A stretch of 64,000 bases of DNA, taken from the NCBI RefSeq assembly GCF_019837165.1, contig NZ_JAGYHC010000001.1, positions 496,001-560,000 on the forward strand. Direction: 5' to 3'. A program made the translations under genes and the position numbers. Below the pieces are notes generated by a model that saw only the letters and a list, made by a program, of their open reading frames with translations, made no database searches and was not told the origin of the DNA. This document shows positions 28,149-37,487 of this stretch, one piece after another. The first letter of the stretch is position 1. Each line of letters begins with the position of its first letter. The stretch is from Virgibacillus sp. NKC19-3 (lineage in GTDB: Bacteria > Bacillota > Bacilli > Bacillales > Amphibacillaceae).

Positions 28149-28177
28149 TTGAATATTACCTATTTTGGGGGTATAAT
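28149..28177 (+). promoter_or_regulatory. Promoter of the GAF-LuxR regulator
   Basis: TTGAAT (28149-28154), 17 bases, TATAAT (28172-28177). The spacer carries TACCTATTTTGGGGGTA, which resembles the CsoR-like sites but is two bases longer, so I do not count it in that set. The leader before ATG 28201 would be under 20 bases. Confidence 0.6.
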
Positions 28178-28200
28178 GTCCCTAAAAAGGAGATAATAAT

Positions 28201-28890
28201 ATGAATTCCCTTTATATCCTGCAAGATCAAGTACGAAAATTGGAAACAATTGTTGCGCATGAAGAGAAGTTTTACGGAGTGCTTGAAGTATATTTAAATT
28301 ATTTTCCGGTATGCAATGCATTTTTATCCAGATTTTCTCCGTTAGGATATGTAGGGGAAGGGATAATTTCACTTTCCTCTTCAGGTTTAGAAAATATAAG
28401 TGATATACGTGACGACGTTCGTTCTCTCCCTGTATTTTACTCATCCATCCAGGAACGACAAGCGAAGTATTGTACGGGGGTTGAATATTTTAAACAACTA
28501 AATAGCAAATATAATTCCCATTTTAATTCGGTAGTGGTCGTGCCAATTTGTTTGGGATCAGTTGCTATTGGATTCATCTGCTCTACAGTTTTCAAGGAAG
28601 GGGCTAATGTAGATAAAGATATGCTTTCCGCCTTTACCCATTATGGAAAACTAATAGGGGATTTATTTGAAAAGTCGGATAGCTTGTCAACCTCTAAGCT
28701 GTTAAGTAAGAGAGAGTTGGAGGTAATGAGAAATATCTCTTGGGGAGAAAGTACAAAGGAAATGGCTGCCCAAATGAATATTAGTGAATATACAGTTAAA
28801 CAATATGTTAAATCTGCCAAGAAGAAACTTGGAGCTGAAAACCGTTCGCATGCTGTTGGTGTATTAATTAGACAGGGAGTTATTACATAA
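28201..28890 (+). CDS. LuxR-type transcriptional regulator with GAF-like sensor domain
   Basis: 229 residues: N-terminal GAF-like ligand domain (about 10-155) and a C-terminal LuxR HTH (about 165-225) with KRELEVMRNISWGESTKE and the recognition helix region ISEYTVKQYVKSA. Divergent from the monooxygenase operon with a 125-base shared upstream region, so it is the likely regulator of ketone degradation. AAAGGAG ribosome site. The ligand may be the ketone itself; this is inferred. Confidence 0.82.
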   Translation: MNSLYILQDQVRKLETIVAHEEKFYGVLEVYLNYFPVCNAFLSRFSPLGYVGEGIISLSSSGLENISDIRDDVRSLPVFYSSIQERQAKYCTGVEYFKQLNSKYNSHFNSVVVVPICLGSVAIGFICSTVFKEGANVDKDMLSAFTHYGKLIGDLFEKSDSLSTSKLLSKRELEVMRNISWGESTKEMAAQMNISEYTVKQYVKSAKKKLGAENRSHAVGVLIRQGVIT

Positions 28891-28960
28891 TTTATATATT
28901 CATAACGGGCAACCAGTTTCTTGATTATAGTTAACTATTAAACAAACGTTTGATTAATGT

Positions 28961-29317
28961 CTAGCTGGGCTTAAACAGTTTATGATAAATTTTTTCGGCA
29001 TAGGTGGAGAATTTCTTGTTCTTATGCAGTTTCTTTTCTCTGACAAAATCTTCAAATTCCAGCTTGTTTTGTACGTCATTTTTCTCCTTCTCTCCTGTTG
29101 CAGAAATCAATAAATCATCCATGGTGAGATCACTTTTTTTGTCTGTCTCTTCCGTAAGATATCCGGCATTTTTTAATATTTTATATCCCATTCTTAATTC
29201 TGGAGGGACTCCTTGCAAATCATCATGCAGATTTAGTGGTTTTCCTTTTCCTGGGAGATCTTCAAATTCGCCGTTATCAATGGATTTTTTGATTTGTTCT
29301 TCCACAAAAATATACAT
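28961..29317 (-). CDS. DUF1992 (DnaJC28-like conserved) protein
   Basis: 118 residues with the family core: VEEQIKKSIDNGEFEDLPGKGKPL followed by a helical region containing a PPELRMGYKILKNAGYLTEE stretch. Function unknown; a DnaJ-associated helper has been suggested for the family. ATG at 29317 preferred (AAAGGAGCG 6 bases upstream) over ATG-like starts further out. Adjacent to the FMN reductase on the same strand. Confidence 0.82.
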   Translation of the reverse strand: MYIFVEEQIKKSIDNGEFEDLPGKGKPLNLHDDLQGVPPELRMGYKILKNAGYLTEETDKKSDLTMDDLLISATGEKEKNDVQNKLEFEDFVREKKLHKNKKFSTYAEKIYHKLFKPS

Positions 29318-29352
29318 AATTGCGCTCCTTTCATGGAATCTAACACGCATTA

Positions 29353-29895
29353 TTATCGATTATTAATCCCCCGTTGTAAATAAATCATTTCATGGGCAAG
29401 TTTTTGAATTCGATCAGAAGCATCACGATCGATAATGGCTTCACTTTCCTCGTCAAAGCAGTCATTATGAACAAAGACATTATTCGTTGGCGTCAATCCT
29501 TTGAAATAAGTAAGGATTGGCTTTAATTGGTATTCTGGTACCAGAAAATGTTTGTTGGATAATCCAGTTGATACAATGCCTGTTACTTTATATTTGAAGG
29601 CATTATCCGGAAAGAAGTCTAGAAGATTTTTTAACGCCCCGGAAATAGATGCTTGATAAATGGGCGTACCGAAAACCAGAAAATCAGCAGAAGCTATTTT
29701 ATGAACAACATTCCATGTATCATCGTTATAATCGGATAACGGAGCACCAACAGAAAATTCAATTTCATACTCCCTTATATCAATTAATTCTGTTTGTATC
29801 GATGCATCAAGATGTTGTGCTGCAACTAGAACGTCATGTACAGCTAGAGACGTCTTTTCACCAGCCGGCGCTCCTGATACCCCAACAAGTTTCAT
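29353..29895 (-). CDS. NADPH-dependent FMN reductase
   Basis: Flavodoxin-like reductase of about 180 residues starting MKLVGVSGAPAGEKTS, with FGTPIYQASISGALKNLLDFF as the isoalloxazine-binding loop. Family members (SsuE, azoreductase-like) supply reduced FMN or reduce quinones. Start at 29895 is set by an AGAGGGG site; the extended frame to 29916 includes that site. Located 36 bases upstream of the DUF1992 gene; co-transcription likely. Confidence 0.84.
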   Translation of the reverse strand: MKLVGVSGAPAGEKTSLAVHDVLVAAQHLDASIQTELIDIREYEIEFSVGAPLSDYNDDTWNVVHKIASADFLVFGTPIYQASISGALKNLLDFFPDNAFKYKVTGIVSTGLSNKHFLVPEYQLKPILTYFKGLTPTNNVFVHNDCFDEESEAIIDRDASDRIQKLAHEMIYLQRGINNR

Positions 29896-30143
29896 CGTTA
29901 TAACCCCTCTTTTCAAACTATCATTCGTATTCTACGGAACTATAGTGGAGGTTAATCTAATTTAATACGTAATGCAATTCATATGCTTGGAGATGGTGTT
30001 TCTATACAAAGGGGGTCGCTTTATATATAGTTTATTAACCCCGGTTTTGTGGTATATCAATAACGGCTGATAAATTAACCTTTTCCGAAAAAATAAATGG
30101 ACGTTAGCAGGAACAATTAAAATGTTTAAGGAGGAAATGACAA

Positions 30144-30986
30144 ATGACGGAATATCAATTGGATGTACTTGTTTCCACGGAATGGGTAGATCAACACAAA
30201 CAGGACCCTGATGTGCAACTTGTCGAAGTGGATGAAGAGAATAGAGCCTATGAAACAGGGCATATCCAAACGGCGATTGCCTGGAATTGGTCAACTCAAT
30301 TGAATGATCAGACACGGAGAGATATTCTTACACCGGAACAACTAGCAGATCTCCTTGGTCAATCGGGGATCACGCCAGAAACCACCATTATTCTATATGG
30401 CGATAACAATAACTGGTTTGCAGCCTTCGCGTACTGGCAACTAAGTATGTTTGGTCACACCAATCTGAAATTGATGGATGGTGGGCGCGTGAAATGGGAA
30501 CAGGAAAATCACGCCTATACGACGGATATTCCATCTATAGAACCAGTGAACTATCCGGTGAAAGCGACAGATAGATCCAATCGCGCCTTACAGTCAGATG
30601 TTGCTGCAGCGATTCGTACCGAAAAAACTGCACTAGTCGACGTGCGCAGCCCTGAGGAATATTCCGGTGAAATCATCGCACCAGAAGGAATGAATGAAAC
30701 AGCTCAACGCGGCGGACATATCCCGGGTGCCGCCAATATCCCATGGAAATTGGCGACGAACGATGACGGAACCTTCAAATCAGCAGATGAACTCAAGAAA
30801 TTATACAAAGAGCAAGGTGTTACTCCTGACAAGGACGTGATTACGTACTGCCGAATCGGAGAACGTGCAGCACACACATGGTTTGCACTGCATGAATTAC
30901 TTGGGTATGAGAATGTACGAAATTATGATGGCTCTTGGACGGAGTGGGGCAGCATGATTGGAGTTCCCGTTGAAAGATCGGTTTAA
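30144..30986 (+). CDS. Thiosulfate sulfurtransferase (tandem rhodanese)
   Basis: Two rhodanese domains in 280 residues; the active one is C-terminal with persulfide Cys236 in the loop YCRIGERAAH. The N-terminal domain has lost its cysteine, as is normal for two-domain rhodaneses. Cytoplasmic, transfers sulfane sulfur. AAGGAGG ribosome site. Terminator 70 bases downstream indicates a single-gene unit. Confidence 0.92.
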   Translation: MTEYQLDVLVSTEWVDQHKQDPDVQLVEVDEENRAYETGHIQTAIAWNWSTQLNDQTRRDILTPEQLADLLGQSGITPETTIILYGDNNNWFAAFAYWQLSMFGHTNLKLMDGGRVKWEQENHAYTTDIPSIEPVNYPVKATDRSNRALQSDVAAAIRTEKTALVDVRSPEEYSGEIIAPEGMNETAQRGGHIPGAANIPWKLATNDDGTFKSADELKKLYKEQGVTPDKDVITYCRIGERAAHTWFALHELLGYENVRNYDGSWTEWGSMIGVPVERSV

Positions 30987-31055
30987 AGTATCAGCTTCCG
31001 ATTACTATTGTGTGTTTCATCTATTTCCGATCCTCGTACAATTTTGATAGGGGAG

Positions 31056-31096
31056 TGAGCCAATGAGCATGGAGAGTGCCTATTGGCTCATTTTTA
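31056..31096 (+). terminator. Terminator after the sulfurtransferase
   Basis: Perfect 9-bp stem TGAGCCAAT / ATTGGCTCA (31056-31064 with 31082-31090), 17-base loop, followed by TTTTT. Confidence 0.85.
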
Positions 31097-31175
31097 AATT
31101 GTCTAGGAAATTATAAAATGATTTGCTTGGGCATAACGTATTATTGATTAATGGCTACGTCCAGCTACAAGCGCC

Positions 31176-31218
31176 AAAAACGAGGAGATAACACGAGAGC
31201 TCCAATCTCTACGTTTTT
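31176..31218. repeat. Stem-loop resembling a dispersed Bacillaceae repeat
   Basis: Arms AAAAACGAGGAGAT (31176-31189) and ATCTCTACGTTTTT (31205-31218) pair at 12 of 14 positions. The flank CCAGCTACAAGCGCC (31161-31175) recalls short palindromic elements scattered in Bacillaceae genomes. May also end the convergent GNAT gene. Confidence 0.4.
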
Positions 31219-31265
31219 AACCAGATGCTTTTCGCTTTTGTTTTGATTGATAAACTGCTGTGATT

Positions 31266-31970
31266 TCATACTATCTTATATTGTCCTTTCTGATCACGCA
31301 GTACACAACCGTTTTGTTTGAAAATTTGCATCATATGTACATTACTAATATCCGTACAGCCGACATAATAGGTGGCTTCTTGTTGGTGTAGCAGTCTTAA
31401 TGCTATCTTGTGAAGCTCCGTTCCAAAACCTTTCTTACGCCATTCAGGAACAACACCAAAGTAAAATAGTCTACCCTCACTTTTTGTTCCCATTTCTATA
31501 TGAGGAATACAAATACCTATGAAAGTCTCGTTTTTGGTGAAATAAAAGCAATGGTTGCGCCAGTTTGTCCCCAGTTCATCCTCCAGTGAGAGCAAGAACT
31601 GGTCCTTTGCTTGTACGTTTTTATTGGCTGATCCTGAACTGCAGCGCTCATATAAATCCCCATATTCTGCGTCTACTATCCACCCTTCGGAAAGGGAATG
31701 CCACTGGATTGCGTTTTTAATTTCGGGCAATGCACGTAGGTTTCTTGTGTATTCCATGGTGGTTGAAATGTGACGAAGCCCTTTGGAAAGGAGCCAATGG
31801 TGAAAGGATTCATCCATAAGCAGTGACAAAAAATCCACGTTTTCCTGTTTCCATTCAGCTAGTACCTGTTCCAATTGATGTTTATAATCTGCTTCAACTA
31901 CGCCGCTATGCTTCACCTGATCGACTAACCAATACTTCTGTTCATTTTTGATGATGTTAAATAAGTGCAA
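31266..31970 (-). CDS. GNAT-family N-acetyltransferase
   Basis: 234 residues; the C-terminal half holds the GNAT fold with FGVVPEWRKKGFGTELHKIALRL, the acetyl-CoA loop. The N-terminal ~90 residues are a separate helical region of unknown role. TTG start supported by GGAGGT 8 bases upstream (31979-31984). Single gene; substrate unknown. Confidence 0.82.
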   Translation of the reverse strand: MHLFNIIKNEQKYWLVDQVKHSGVVEADYKHQLEQVLAEWKQENVDFLSLLMDESFHHWLLSKGLRHISTTMEYTRNLRALPEIKNAIQWHSLSEGWIVDAEYGDLYERCSSGSANKNVQAKDQFLLSLEDELGTNWRNHCFYFTKNETFIGICIPHIEMGTKSEGRLFYFGVVPEWRKKGFGTELHKIALRLLHQQEATYYVGCTDISNVHMMQIFKQNGCVLRDQKGQYKIV

Positions 31971-32345
31971 TAGATTGTACCTCCTATCTTCACGATTTCG
32001 TTATTTCAGCGTGAGTTATTCCTCAACAATCGCGGGTGTTTGCAGTACAACTTTATATGCTTGCTATTACGTATTACGTTGCTTTTTCCGCTCATTGGAG
32101 CATGCTTCAGTTCTGTACAATACCATTACTATGATAATATAATCCAAAGGATCGCTCCTTCTCTTCGCTCAAAAAACTTACCATAGCAGAAATTCTACGG
32201 ATAACGAAAAGAATAATATATCTCACCTAAACTATCTAATTGTTTTCACCTCTAATATAAAGACATGCTTTCACTTCCCATAACTTTGAGTTATATCACT
32301 GTTCTTAATGGGTATTTCTCAAACGGACTTTTAGAACTTATACTG
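31971..32345. other. Intergenic region without recognisable gene
   Basis: 375 bases between two minus-strand genes. I see only the GNAT ribosome site at its left edge and A/T-rich DNA; frames on both strands are short and lack ribosome sites. No terminator, operator or RNA motif could be supported. Confidence 0.5.
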
Positions 32346-33188
32346 TTACTCAAACACTCTTTTCAATGAATCATGTAATTTCTCGCTTAGAGCATATAAG
32401 TAAAACGTTCTTTTTAATGGAGTATCTTGTATAGGAAGAAACTTTACCCCTTTATAATTTATCTTCTGGACGACAATGTCTGGAAGGTAGGAAATGCCGA
32501 CTCCTTGAGCTACAAATCCCATGAGAGCATGATATGGCATTTCGATTATTTCAGGTGACTCACCTTCTCGAACATGCTTGTTGATCAAATTTTTCATTCG
32601 TTTATATAGAGGGGTAACAGAAGGCGTTAAGAGTTGCGTATATTGCAAACAATCGGTGATAGATATGCTTTTCCCATTCAGACAGTCAAATTTTTCTGGA
32701 ACACACGCATAAAACACATCATCAAACAACCAAGAAGAAAACAATCCTTTATGGTGTGGATGATCTTGAATAATTGCACCATCTATCTCGCCAGATTGCA
32801 TCAACGCAATTAACTCCATCGCATCATCAGTAACTTTTGCTAATTGAATATCCATTTCTCCCTTATAACCAAGGTGGTCTGGATAGTAATACGTTGCCAA
32901 GAAAGGGTCACTACCCATTTTAATGGTTTGGTTCGCCATATGTTTTGCCATATCAAACCTCAACTTGTTTATAGTAGGTTCTATGTCCTTATAAAAATGT
33001 TCCCCTTTATTGGTGAGTGTAACACCATGTGAATAGCGTTCGAAAACGGAAAACCCTAAAAATTCTTCAAGTCTTTTAATTTGCTTGGTCAAAGCTGGCT
33101 GAGAAACAAATAGTTTTTCCGAGGCTTTCGTAATGCTTTTCTCTTTGACAACTGCGATAAAGTATTCAAGTGTTTGTAAATTCATCAT
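32346..33188 (-). CDS. LysR-family transcriptional regulator
   Basis: 280 residues: N-terminal winged HTH (MNLQTLEYFIAVVKEKSITKA, QPALTKQIKRLEEF) and a C-terminal periplasmic-binding-like effector domain. ATG at 33188 has AGGAAG about 6 bases upstream; a GTG at 33194 abuts that site. Divergent from an SMR exporter pair with 28 bases between starts, so it probably controls it. Effector unknown. Confidence 0.88.
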   Translation of the reverse strand: MMNLQTLEYFIAVVKEKSITKASEKLFVSQPALTKQIKRLEEFLGFSVFERYSHGVTLTNKGEHFYKDIEPTINKLRFDMAKHMANQTIKMGSDPFLATYYYPDHLGYKGEMDIQLAKVTDDAMELIALMQSGEIDGAIIQDHPHHKGLFSSWLFDDVFYACVPEKFDCLNGKSISITDCLQYTQLLTPSVTPLYKRMKNLINKHVREGESPEIIEMPYHALMGFVAQGVGISYLPDIVVQKINYKGVKFLPIQDTPLKRTFYLYALSEKLHDSLKRVFE

Positions 33189-33216
33189 AGACACTTCCTA
33201 GAAAGAAGGTTTATTC

Positions 33217-33552
33217 ATGTATTATTTCATTCTTATCTTATCGATCATTTTCGAAGTAAACGCCGCAACTTTTATGAGCATATCAGAAGGTTTTACTGCC
33301 TTGATACCTTCCATTATCGTTACTGTTTCTTATTTTTTAGCTATAACTTTATACATTTGGTTAACAAAAGTCAAAGAATTAAGCACTATAAATGCTCTTT
33401 GGTCAGGTGGAGGGACACTTCTCATTAATATAAGTGGCATTTTTTTCTTAAACGAATCCGTTTCAGTTATTAAGGCAATTGGAATTTTGTGTATCGTGCT
33501 AGGAATTGTAGGATTGCGTTTTTCAAATAAGATAGCGAAAGTTGCAAAGTAA
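33217..33552 (+). CDS. SMR-family multidrug efflux protein, Glu-bearing subunit
   Basis: Four-helix small multidrug resistance protein of 111 residues. The essential membrane glutamate is Glu13 in IIFEVNAATF; the SxG-rich helix 3 reads NALWSGGGTLLINISG. AGAAAGAAGG ribosome site. Followed 26 bases later by a second SMR subunit, suggesting an obligate heterodimer. Confidence 0.87.
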   Translation: MYYFILILSIIFEVNAATFMSISEGFTALIPSIIVTVSYFLAITLYIWLTKVKELSTINALWSGGGTLLINISGIFFLNESVSVIKAIGILCIVLGIVGLRFSNKIAKVAK

Positions 33553-33578
33553 TTCATATTGATAAGTAGGTGTTCAAA

Positions 33579-33893
33579 TTGGGTTCCCTGTTACTCACAG
33601 TAAGCGTTATTTTTTCCATCATTGCAAACATCTTTGCTAAGCTTTCACGAGGCTTTAAAAATAAAGGATTGAGTATTCTATCCTTTTTATTTTTTGGTTT
33701 ATGTATTTATTTCTTAACGTTAAGTGTTCAGTACATTGAAGTTGGCATTGTTTATGCTGTTTGGTCCGGGGCAGCGATAGCCGCCACTGCCATTATGGGC
33801 ATTGTCTTTTTTAAGGAGACTGCTAATAAGGTTAAGTTACTTTCTATACTCGTAATACTAATTGGCGTTATTATTCTTCAATTATCAAGTTAA
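33579..33893 (+). CDS. SMR-family protein, partner subunit lacking the conserved Glu
   Basis: About 104 residues, four hydrophobic helices, SMR pattern with VYAVWSGAAIAATAIMG in helix 3. The residue aligned with the proton/drug-binding glutamate (EmrE Glu14) is Ser13, so this subunit cannot carry the usual coupling charge. TTG at 33579 is chosen (TAAGTAGG 8 bases upstream); a GTG at 33570 overlaps that site. With the subunit at 33217 it would give a heterodimer with only one glutamate. Confidence 0.8.
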   Translation: MGSLLLTVSVIFSIIANIFAKLSRGFKNKGLSILSFLFFGLCIYFLTLSVQYIEVGIVYAVWSGAAIAATAIMGIVFFKETANKVKLLSILVILIGVIILQLSS

Positions 33894-33958
33894 GTTGAAC
33901 CTCCTTTAAACAATGTTAGAGTTTGGCGGGGTTTTTTATTTAAACACGTTTGTTTTTC

Positions 33959-33995
33959 GTCCCTCACCGCTCGATTGTTTTCGCGCATGAGGGAC
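33959..33995 (-). terminator. Stem-loop downstream of the Bcr-type pump
   Basis: 8-bp inverted repeat GTCCCTCA / TGAGGGAC (33959-33966 with 33988-33995), 16 bases past the pump's stop on the minus strand, followed there by GAAAAAC rather than T-run. Likely weak terminator or shared with the SMR genes. Confidence 0.45.
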
Positions 33996-34010
33996 CGGAC
34001 ACATACCTCG

Positions 34011-35216
34011 TTATCCTTCATTCTCGTCCGTTTTTACCAATGTAAAGAAAGCAATAAACCCAATGAGAGAAGTCGTAAAAAGAATCGCTCCCATTGGAAT
34101 AGCAGATGCTTCGTTAATACCAGCAAGCGGAGAAAAACCGGCCCCGAGTAGCATTGGAAGCATGCCTAGGATAGCGCTCGCACTCCCTGCACGGTGCCCT
34201 TGTTTGGCCATTCCTAGGGTGAAGGTACTGGTGATGATCATTCCCATGGTTGTCATGTATATGAAAATTAATAGGACAAGCATTGCTAATGGCCCTTTAA
34301 TAATGGTCATTATAAACAGGAGGGAAGTCGCAGTTAGTGCAATAATAACGGCGGCCTGAAGCATTTTTACTTCTGAGATAATACCACTAAGGCGCCCGAT
34401 GATAAAACTCCCCATAATAATGGCTATTCCATTAATCCCAAATAGAACACTAAACACTTGTGGAGACACCCCGTAGATATCCTGATAGACAAAAGGAGTA
34501 CCTGAGACATAGGCGAAACTACCACCGTGTACAAATCCGACAACTAAGGCATAGCCGATAAACGAACGATCCTTCAACAAACTGCCCATTGTCATCACGG
34601 AAGAGCCAATGGAACTGGGGATCCGTTTTTCTGGCGGCAGTGTTTCCTTTAATGTTGTGGCAACAATGATAACAATCAAGATTCCAATGATAGCTAGAAA
34701 ATAGAAAATCGTTTGCCAACCTGCAGATGGAAAAGCTAAAATTGCTCCACCAAGCATAGGCGCAATCATAGGTGCAACAGCATTGATCACCATTAAAAGC
34801 GAGAAGAATTTGGTAAGCGCTTTGCCGCTGAATACGTCACGGACAACAGCGCGAGAAAGGACAACTCCTGCAGAAGCAGTGAACCCTTGTAAGAATCTGG
34901 AAGCAATCAATGTTGTTATATTAGGTGCGAATGCACAGAAAATGGAGGCCAATGCGAACAAGGAAGTAGCAACTAACAATGGCTTCCTCCTTCCTTGTGC
35001 ATCACTGATCGGTCCAACAACTAACTGACCGATCGCAAGTCCGATTAAACATGCCGTGAGACTTAACTGTACCAGCGTAGCATTTGCAGCAAAATCCGCA
35101 GCAATACTAGGGAAACTTGGCAAATACATATCAATATTAAGCGGTCCTAAAAAGGCAAGCATGCCGAGAAGTAAAGCTAATCCCACACGTGTTTTTCCTG
35201 TTGGGTTGTGAAGCAT
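34011..35216 (-). CDS. MFS drug transporter, Bcr/CflA family
   Basis: 401 residues, twelve hydrophobic segments. N-terminal LLLGMLAFLGPLNIDMYLPSFP is the Bcr/CflA hallmark, with motif A-like GPISDAQGRRKP and motif C region ASAGVVLSRAVVRDVF. Exports drugs such as bicyclomycin or chloramphenicol in relatives. GAAAGGTG ribosome site. Monocistronic by context. Confidence 0.9.
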   Translation of the reverse strand: MLHNPTGKTRVGLALLLGMLAFLGPLNIDMYLPSFPSIAADFAANATLVQLSLTACLIGLAIGQLVVGPISDAQGRRKPLLVATSLFALASIFCAFAPNITTLIASRFLQGFTASAGVVLSRAVVRDVFSGKALTKFFSLLMVINAVAPMIAPMLGGAILAFPSAGWQTIFYFLAIIGILIVIIVATTLKETLPPEKRIPSSIGSSVMTMGSLLKDRSFIGYALVVGFVHGGSFAYVSGTPFVYQDIYGVSPQVFSVLFGINGIAIIMGSFIIGRLSGIISEVKMLQAAVIIALTATSLLFIMTIIKGPLAMLVLLIFIYMTTMGMIITSTFTLGMAKQGHRAGSASAILGMLPMLLGAGFSPLAGINEASAIPMGAILFTTSLIGFIAFFTLVKTDENEG

Positions 35217-35363
35217 GAATAACCAATCACCTTTCTATCTCATTATTTATAGCAAACATGACTATTATACGTTAGGGGCAAAAGGTAGTCTAGTAATTTT
35301 TCTCGGGTCTGTCCTTTGACAAAAGGTCTGATATAGTGGATATTAATGATTTACCTACCAAAT

Positions 35364-35396
35364 TAAAAAGCCTCCCCCTGGAAAATGGGAAAGGCT
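35364..35396 (-). terminator. Terminator of prfC
   Basis: Read on the minus strand, AGCCTTTCCC and GGGGGAGGCT (35396-35387 with 35378-35369) pair fully with two G-U steps across an 8-base loop, then TTTTT. It begins 26 bases after the prfC stop. Confidence 0.85.
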
Positions 35397-35421
35397 CTTG
35401 GGCAGAGCAAGATAATACGAG

Positions 35422-37011
35422 CTATTCATTCGTCTGCTCATACATATTGGATTCAAACAGATCAATCAATTCTATTTTAGGGTGGTTATCTTTGAACCAA
35501 TTTAATGCGAACTCATTTCTGAATAAAACCACATAATTATCCTCTCGATCTCGAACAAGCTGATTTCGTTCGTCAAAGAGGGACTCATCTACCTGTTCTT
35601 CTTTTAACCAACGTGGGATTCGCTCACCAACGGATTCCAGCGTTACTTCAACATTATACTCATTTTTCATTCTATATTTGAATACATCGTATTGCAGCTC
35701 GCCTACGGCTCCTAGAATATTGGATTCACTACGATGTCTTTTAAATAATTGAATGGCCCCTTCTTGTACAAGTTGTTCAATTCCTTTATTAAACTGTTTG
35801 GATTTCATTACATTACTTGCTGTCACCTTTTTAAAGAGTTCCGGCGGGAATTGTGGTAACTCGTCATATTCGAAAGATGCTTTACCTTCAATTAATGTAT
35901 CTCCAATTCGGTAGGCGTTCGGATCATAGACACCTATAATATCTCCTGCATACGCTTCTTCTACCGTGTCTCTGGATGATGCAACAAATTGCTGTGTTTG
36001 GGCTAGCTTGACTGGCTTATCAGTCCTTGCTAGTTTCACGTTCATTCCGCGTTCAAATTTGCCGGAGCAGACCCGCAAAAATGCCACCCTGTCACGGTGA
36101 GCAGGATTCATATTGGCCTGAATCTTAAAAATAAATCCGGAGAAGTCCGGGTTATCGGGCTGAATGACTCCTTCCGTCGATTTTCTTGGCGTCGGTGGTG
36201 GAGCCATGGATACAAACGTATCAAAGAAATGTTGTACACCAAAAGGCGCTAATGCACTACCAAAGAAAACAGGAGTCTGCTCTCCAGACATAACCGCATT
36301 TATGGAAAATGTATCCCCGGCTTCTTCTACTAAAGAAAGTTCCTCTTCAGTTTCTTGATACGCTGCCTGAGAGACTAGTTCCTCATGTGCCGGTTTATCC
36401 AAATCTGCATAAGGAATATACGTTTCTTCTTCATTTCCATTATATTGAATAAATTGCTTTCCATCACGATCGAAAATACCGAGGAATCGTTTGCCCATAC
36501 CTACCGGCCAACTCATTGGATAAGTCTTAATATCTAACACCGCTTCGATTTCCTCCAGTAATTCAAGGGGCTCTCTTCCTTCGCGATCTAATTTATTGAT
36601 AAACGTAAAAATGGGGATGCCACGCATGCGGCATACCTTGAATAATTTTTTCGTTTGCGCTTCGATTCCCTTAGTAGCATCAATGATCATGACCACGCTA
36701 TCCACTGCAGTTAGCGTCCGGTACGTATCTTCACTGAAATCATCATGGCCAGGCGTATCCAGGATATTTACTTCATAATCATGATATGGAAAGTTCATCA
36801 CACTTGAAGTAACCGAGATACCGCGTTGTTTCTCAATTTCCATCCAGTCGGACGTAGCGAATTTTCCGGATTTCTTTCCTTTTACGGTTCCAGCTGAACG
36901 AATTTGATTTCCGAATAAAAGCAGCTTCTCTGTTAGTGTTGTTTTCCCCGCATCCGGGTGCGATATAATGGCAAATGTTCTTCGTTTTGCAACTTCATCA
37001 TGTAAACTCAT
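35422..37011 (-). CDS. prfC: Peptide chain release factor 3
   Basis: Ribosome-associated GTPase that recycles RF1/RF2. 529 residues: P-loop [12 protein letters not shown] (18-29), switch [26 protein letters not shown] (guanine specificity), then the beta-barrel and RF3 C-terminal domain with [17 protein letters not shown]. Length is right for RF3 and not for EF-G. Uncoupled from neighbours. Confidence 0.95.
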   Translation of the reverse strand: MSLHDEVAKRRTFAIISHPDAGKTTLTEKLLLFGNQIRSAGTVKGKKSGKFATSDWMEIEKQRGISVTSSVMNFPYHDYEVNILDTPGHDDFSEDTYRTLTAVDSVVMIIDATKGIEAQTKKLFKVCRMRGIPIFTFINKLDREGREPLELLEEIEAVLDIKTYPMSWPVGMGKRFLGIFDRDGKQFIQYNGNEEETYIPYADLDKPAHEELVSQAAYQETEEELSLVEEAGDTFSINAVMSGEQTPVFFGSALAPFGVQHFFDTFVSMAPPPTPRKSTEGVIQPDNPDFSGFIFKIQANMNPAHRDRVAFLRVCSGKFERGMNVKLARTDKPVKLAQTQQFVASSRDTVEEAYAGDIIGVYDPNAYRIGDTLIEGKASFEYDELPQFPPELFKKVTASNVMKSKQFNKGIEQLVQEGAIQLFKRHRSESNILGAVGELQYDVFKYRMKNEYNVEVTLESVGERIPRWLKEEQVDESLFDERNQLVRDREDNYVVLFRNEFALNWFKDNHPKIELIDLFESNMYEQTNE

Positions 37012-37222
37012 AAAAAATCCCTTTCATTCAAAATTTAGTTTATGGGTATGTGTTTGATTTGTAATCGGGGATTTTTTACATCGGAATAATGCTCCTTATA
37101 CCGGTTATGTTAGTCGAATAAAAACATACCACGAGTACAGGTTGGAAGTCAATGAACAGAATTCCAAACCAAATGTTTGATCAGCTTTTCGTATAGAGTA
37201 ACTTACGGAAATAATGGATAGG

Positions 37223-37279
37223 AATAGAAAATAAACATACACACGTCACCTTAGGACGTGTGTATGTTTATTTTCTATT
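37223..37279 (-). terminator. Very long perfect hairpin, probable terminator of yjcZ-type genes
   Basis: A 25-bp perfect inverted repeat (37223-37247 with 37255-37279), loop ACCTTAG. It lies 22 bases downstream of the 49-residue minus-strand gene. The arms begin and end A/T-rich, so the minus-strand transcript ends in TTTTCTATT-like sequence. The stem is far longer than a normal terminator. Confidence 0.75.
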
Positions 37280-37301
37280 TATTACAGCTTTTAAACCTAA
37301 A

Positions 37302-37451
37302 TTAGCACCAAGCCGCTCCAACGATAATGAGAAGGATAAATAATACGACGATTAACGCAAAGCCACCGCCAGCGCCACAGCCGCCACCATATCCTGCTCC
37401 AGCAACTTCATAGCCGTGTCCGCCACAGCCGCATCCCATTCCGTATCCCAT
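37302..37451 (-). CDS. YjcZ-family small Gly/Cys-rich membrane protein, 49 residues
   Basis: Short protein: a Gly/Tyr/Cys-rich head (MGYGMGCGCGGHGYE) and one hydrophobic helix FALIVVLFILLIIVGA, the YjcZ-type sporulation signature. Extra Cys and His residues in the head distinguish it from its sisters. AAAGGAGG ribosome site. Spore-coat or forespore role is inferred from the family. Confidence 0.82.
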   Translation of the reverse strand: MGYGMGCGCGGHGYEVAGAGYGGGCGAGGGFALIVVLFILLIIVGAAWC

Positions 37452-37487
37452 AAAAAGGTCCTCCTTTTAATATTATAATTTTTATTC

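Noticed and set aside
28157-28177. Fifth CsoR-like operator in front of the GAF-LuxR gene
   Set aside because: The TACC and GGGGTA halves are two bases further apart than in the other four sites, and the gene has no metal or thiol link.
31948-32142. Plus-strand frame in the 31971-32345 gap
   Set aside because: No ribosome site, no recognisable composition, overlaps the GNAT start region.
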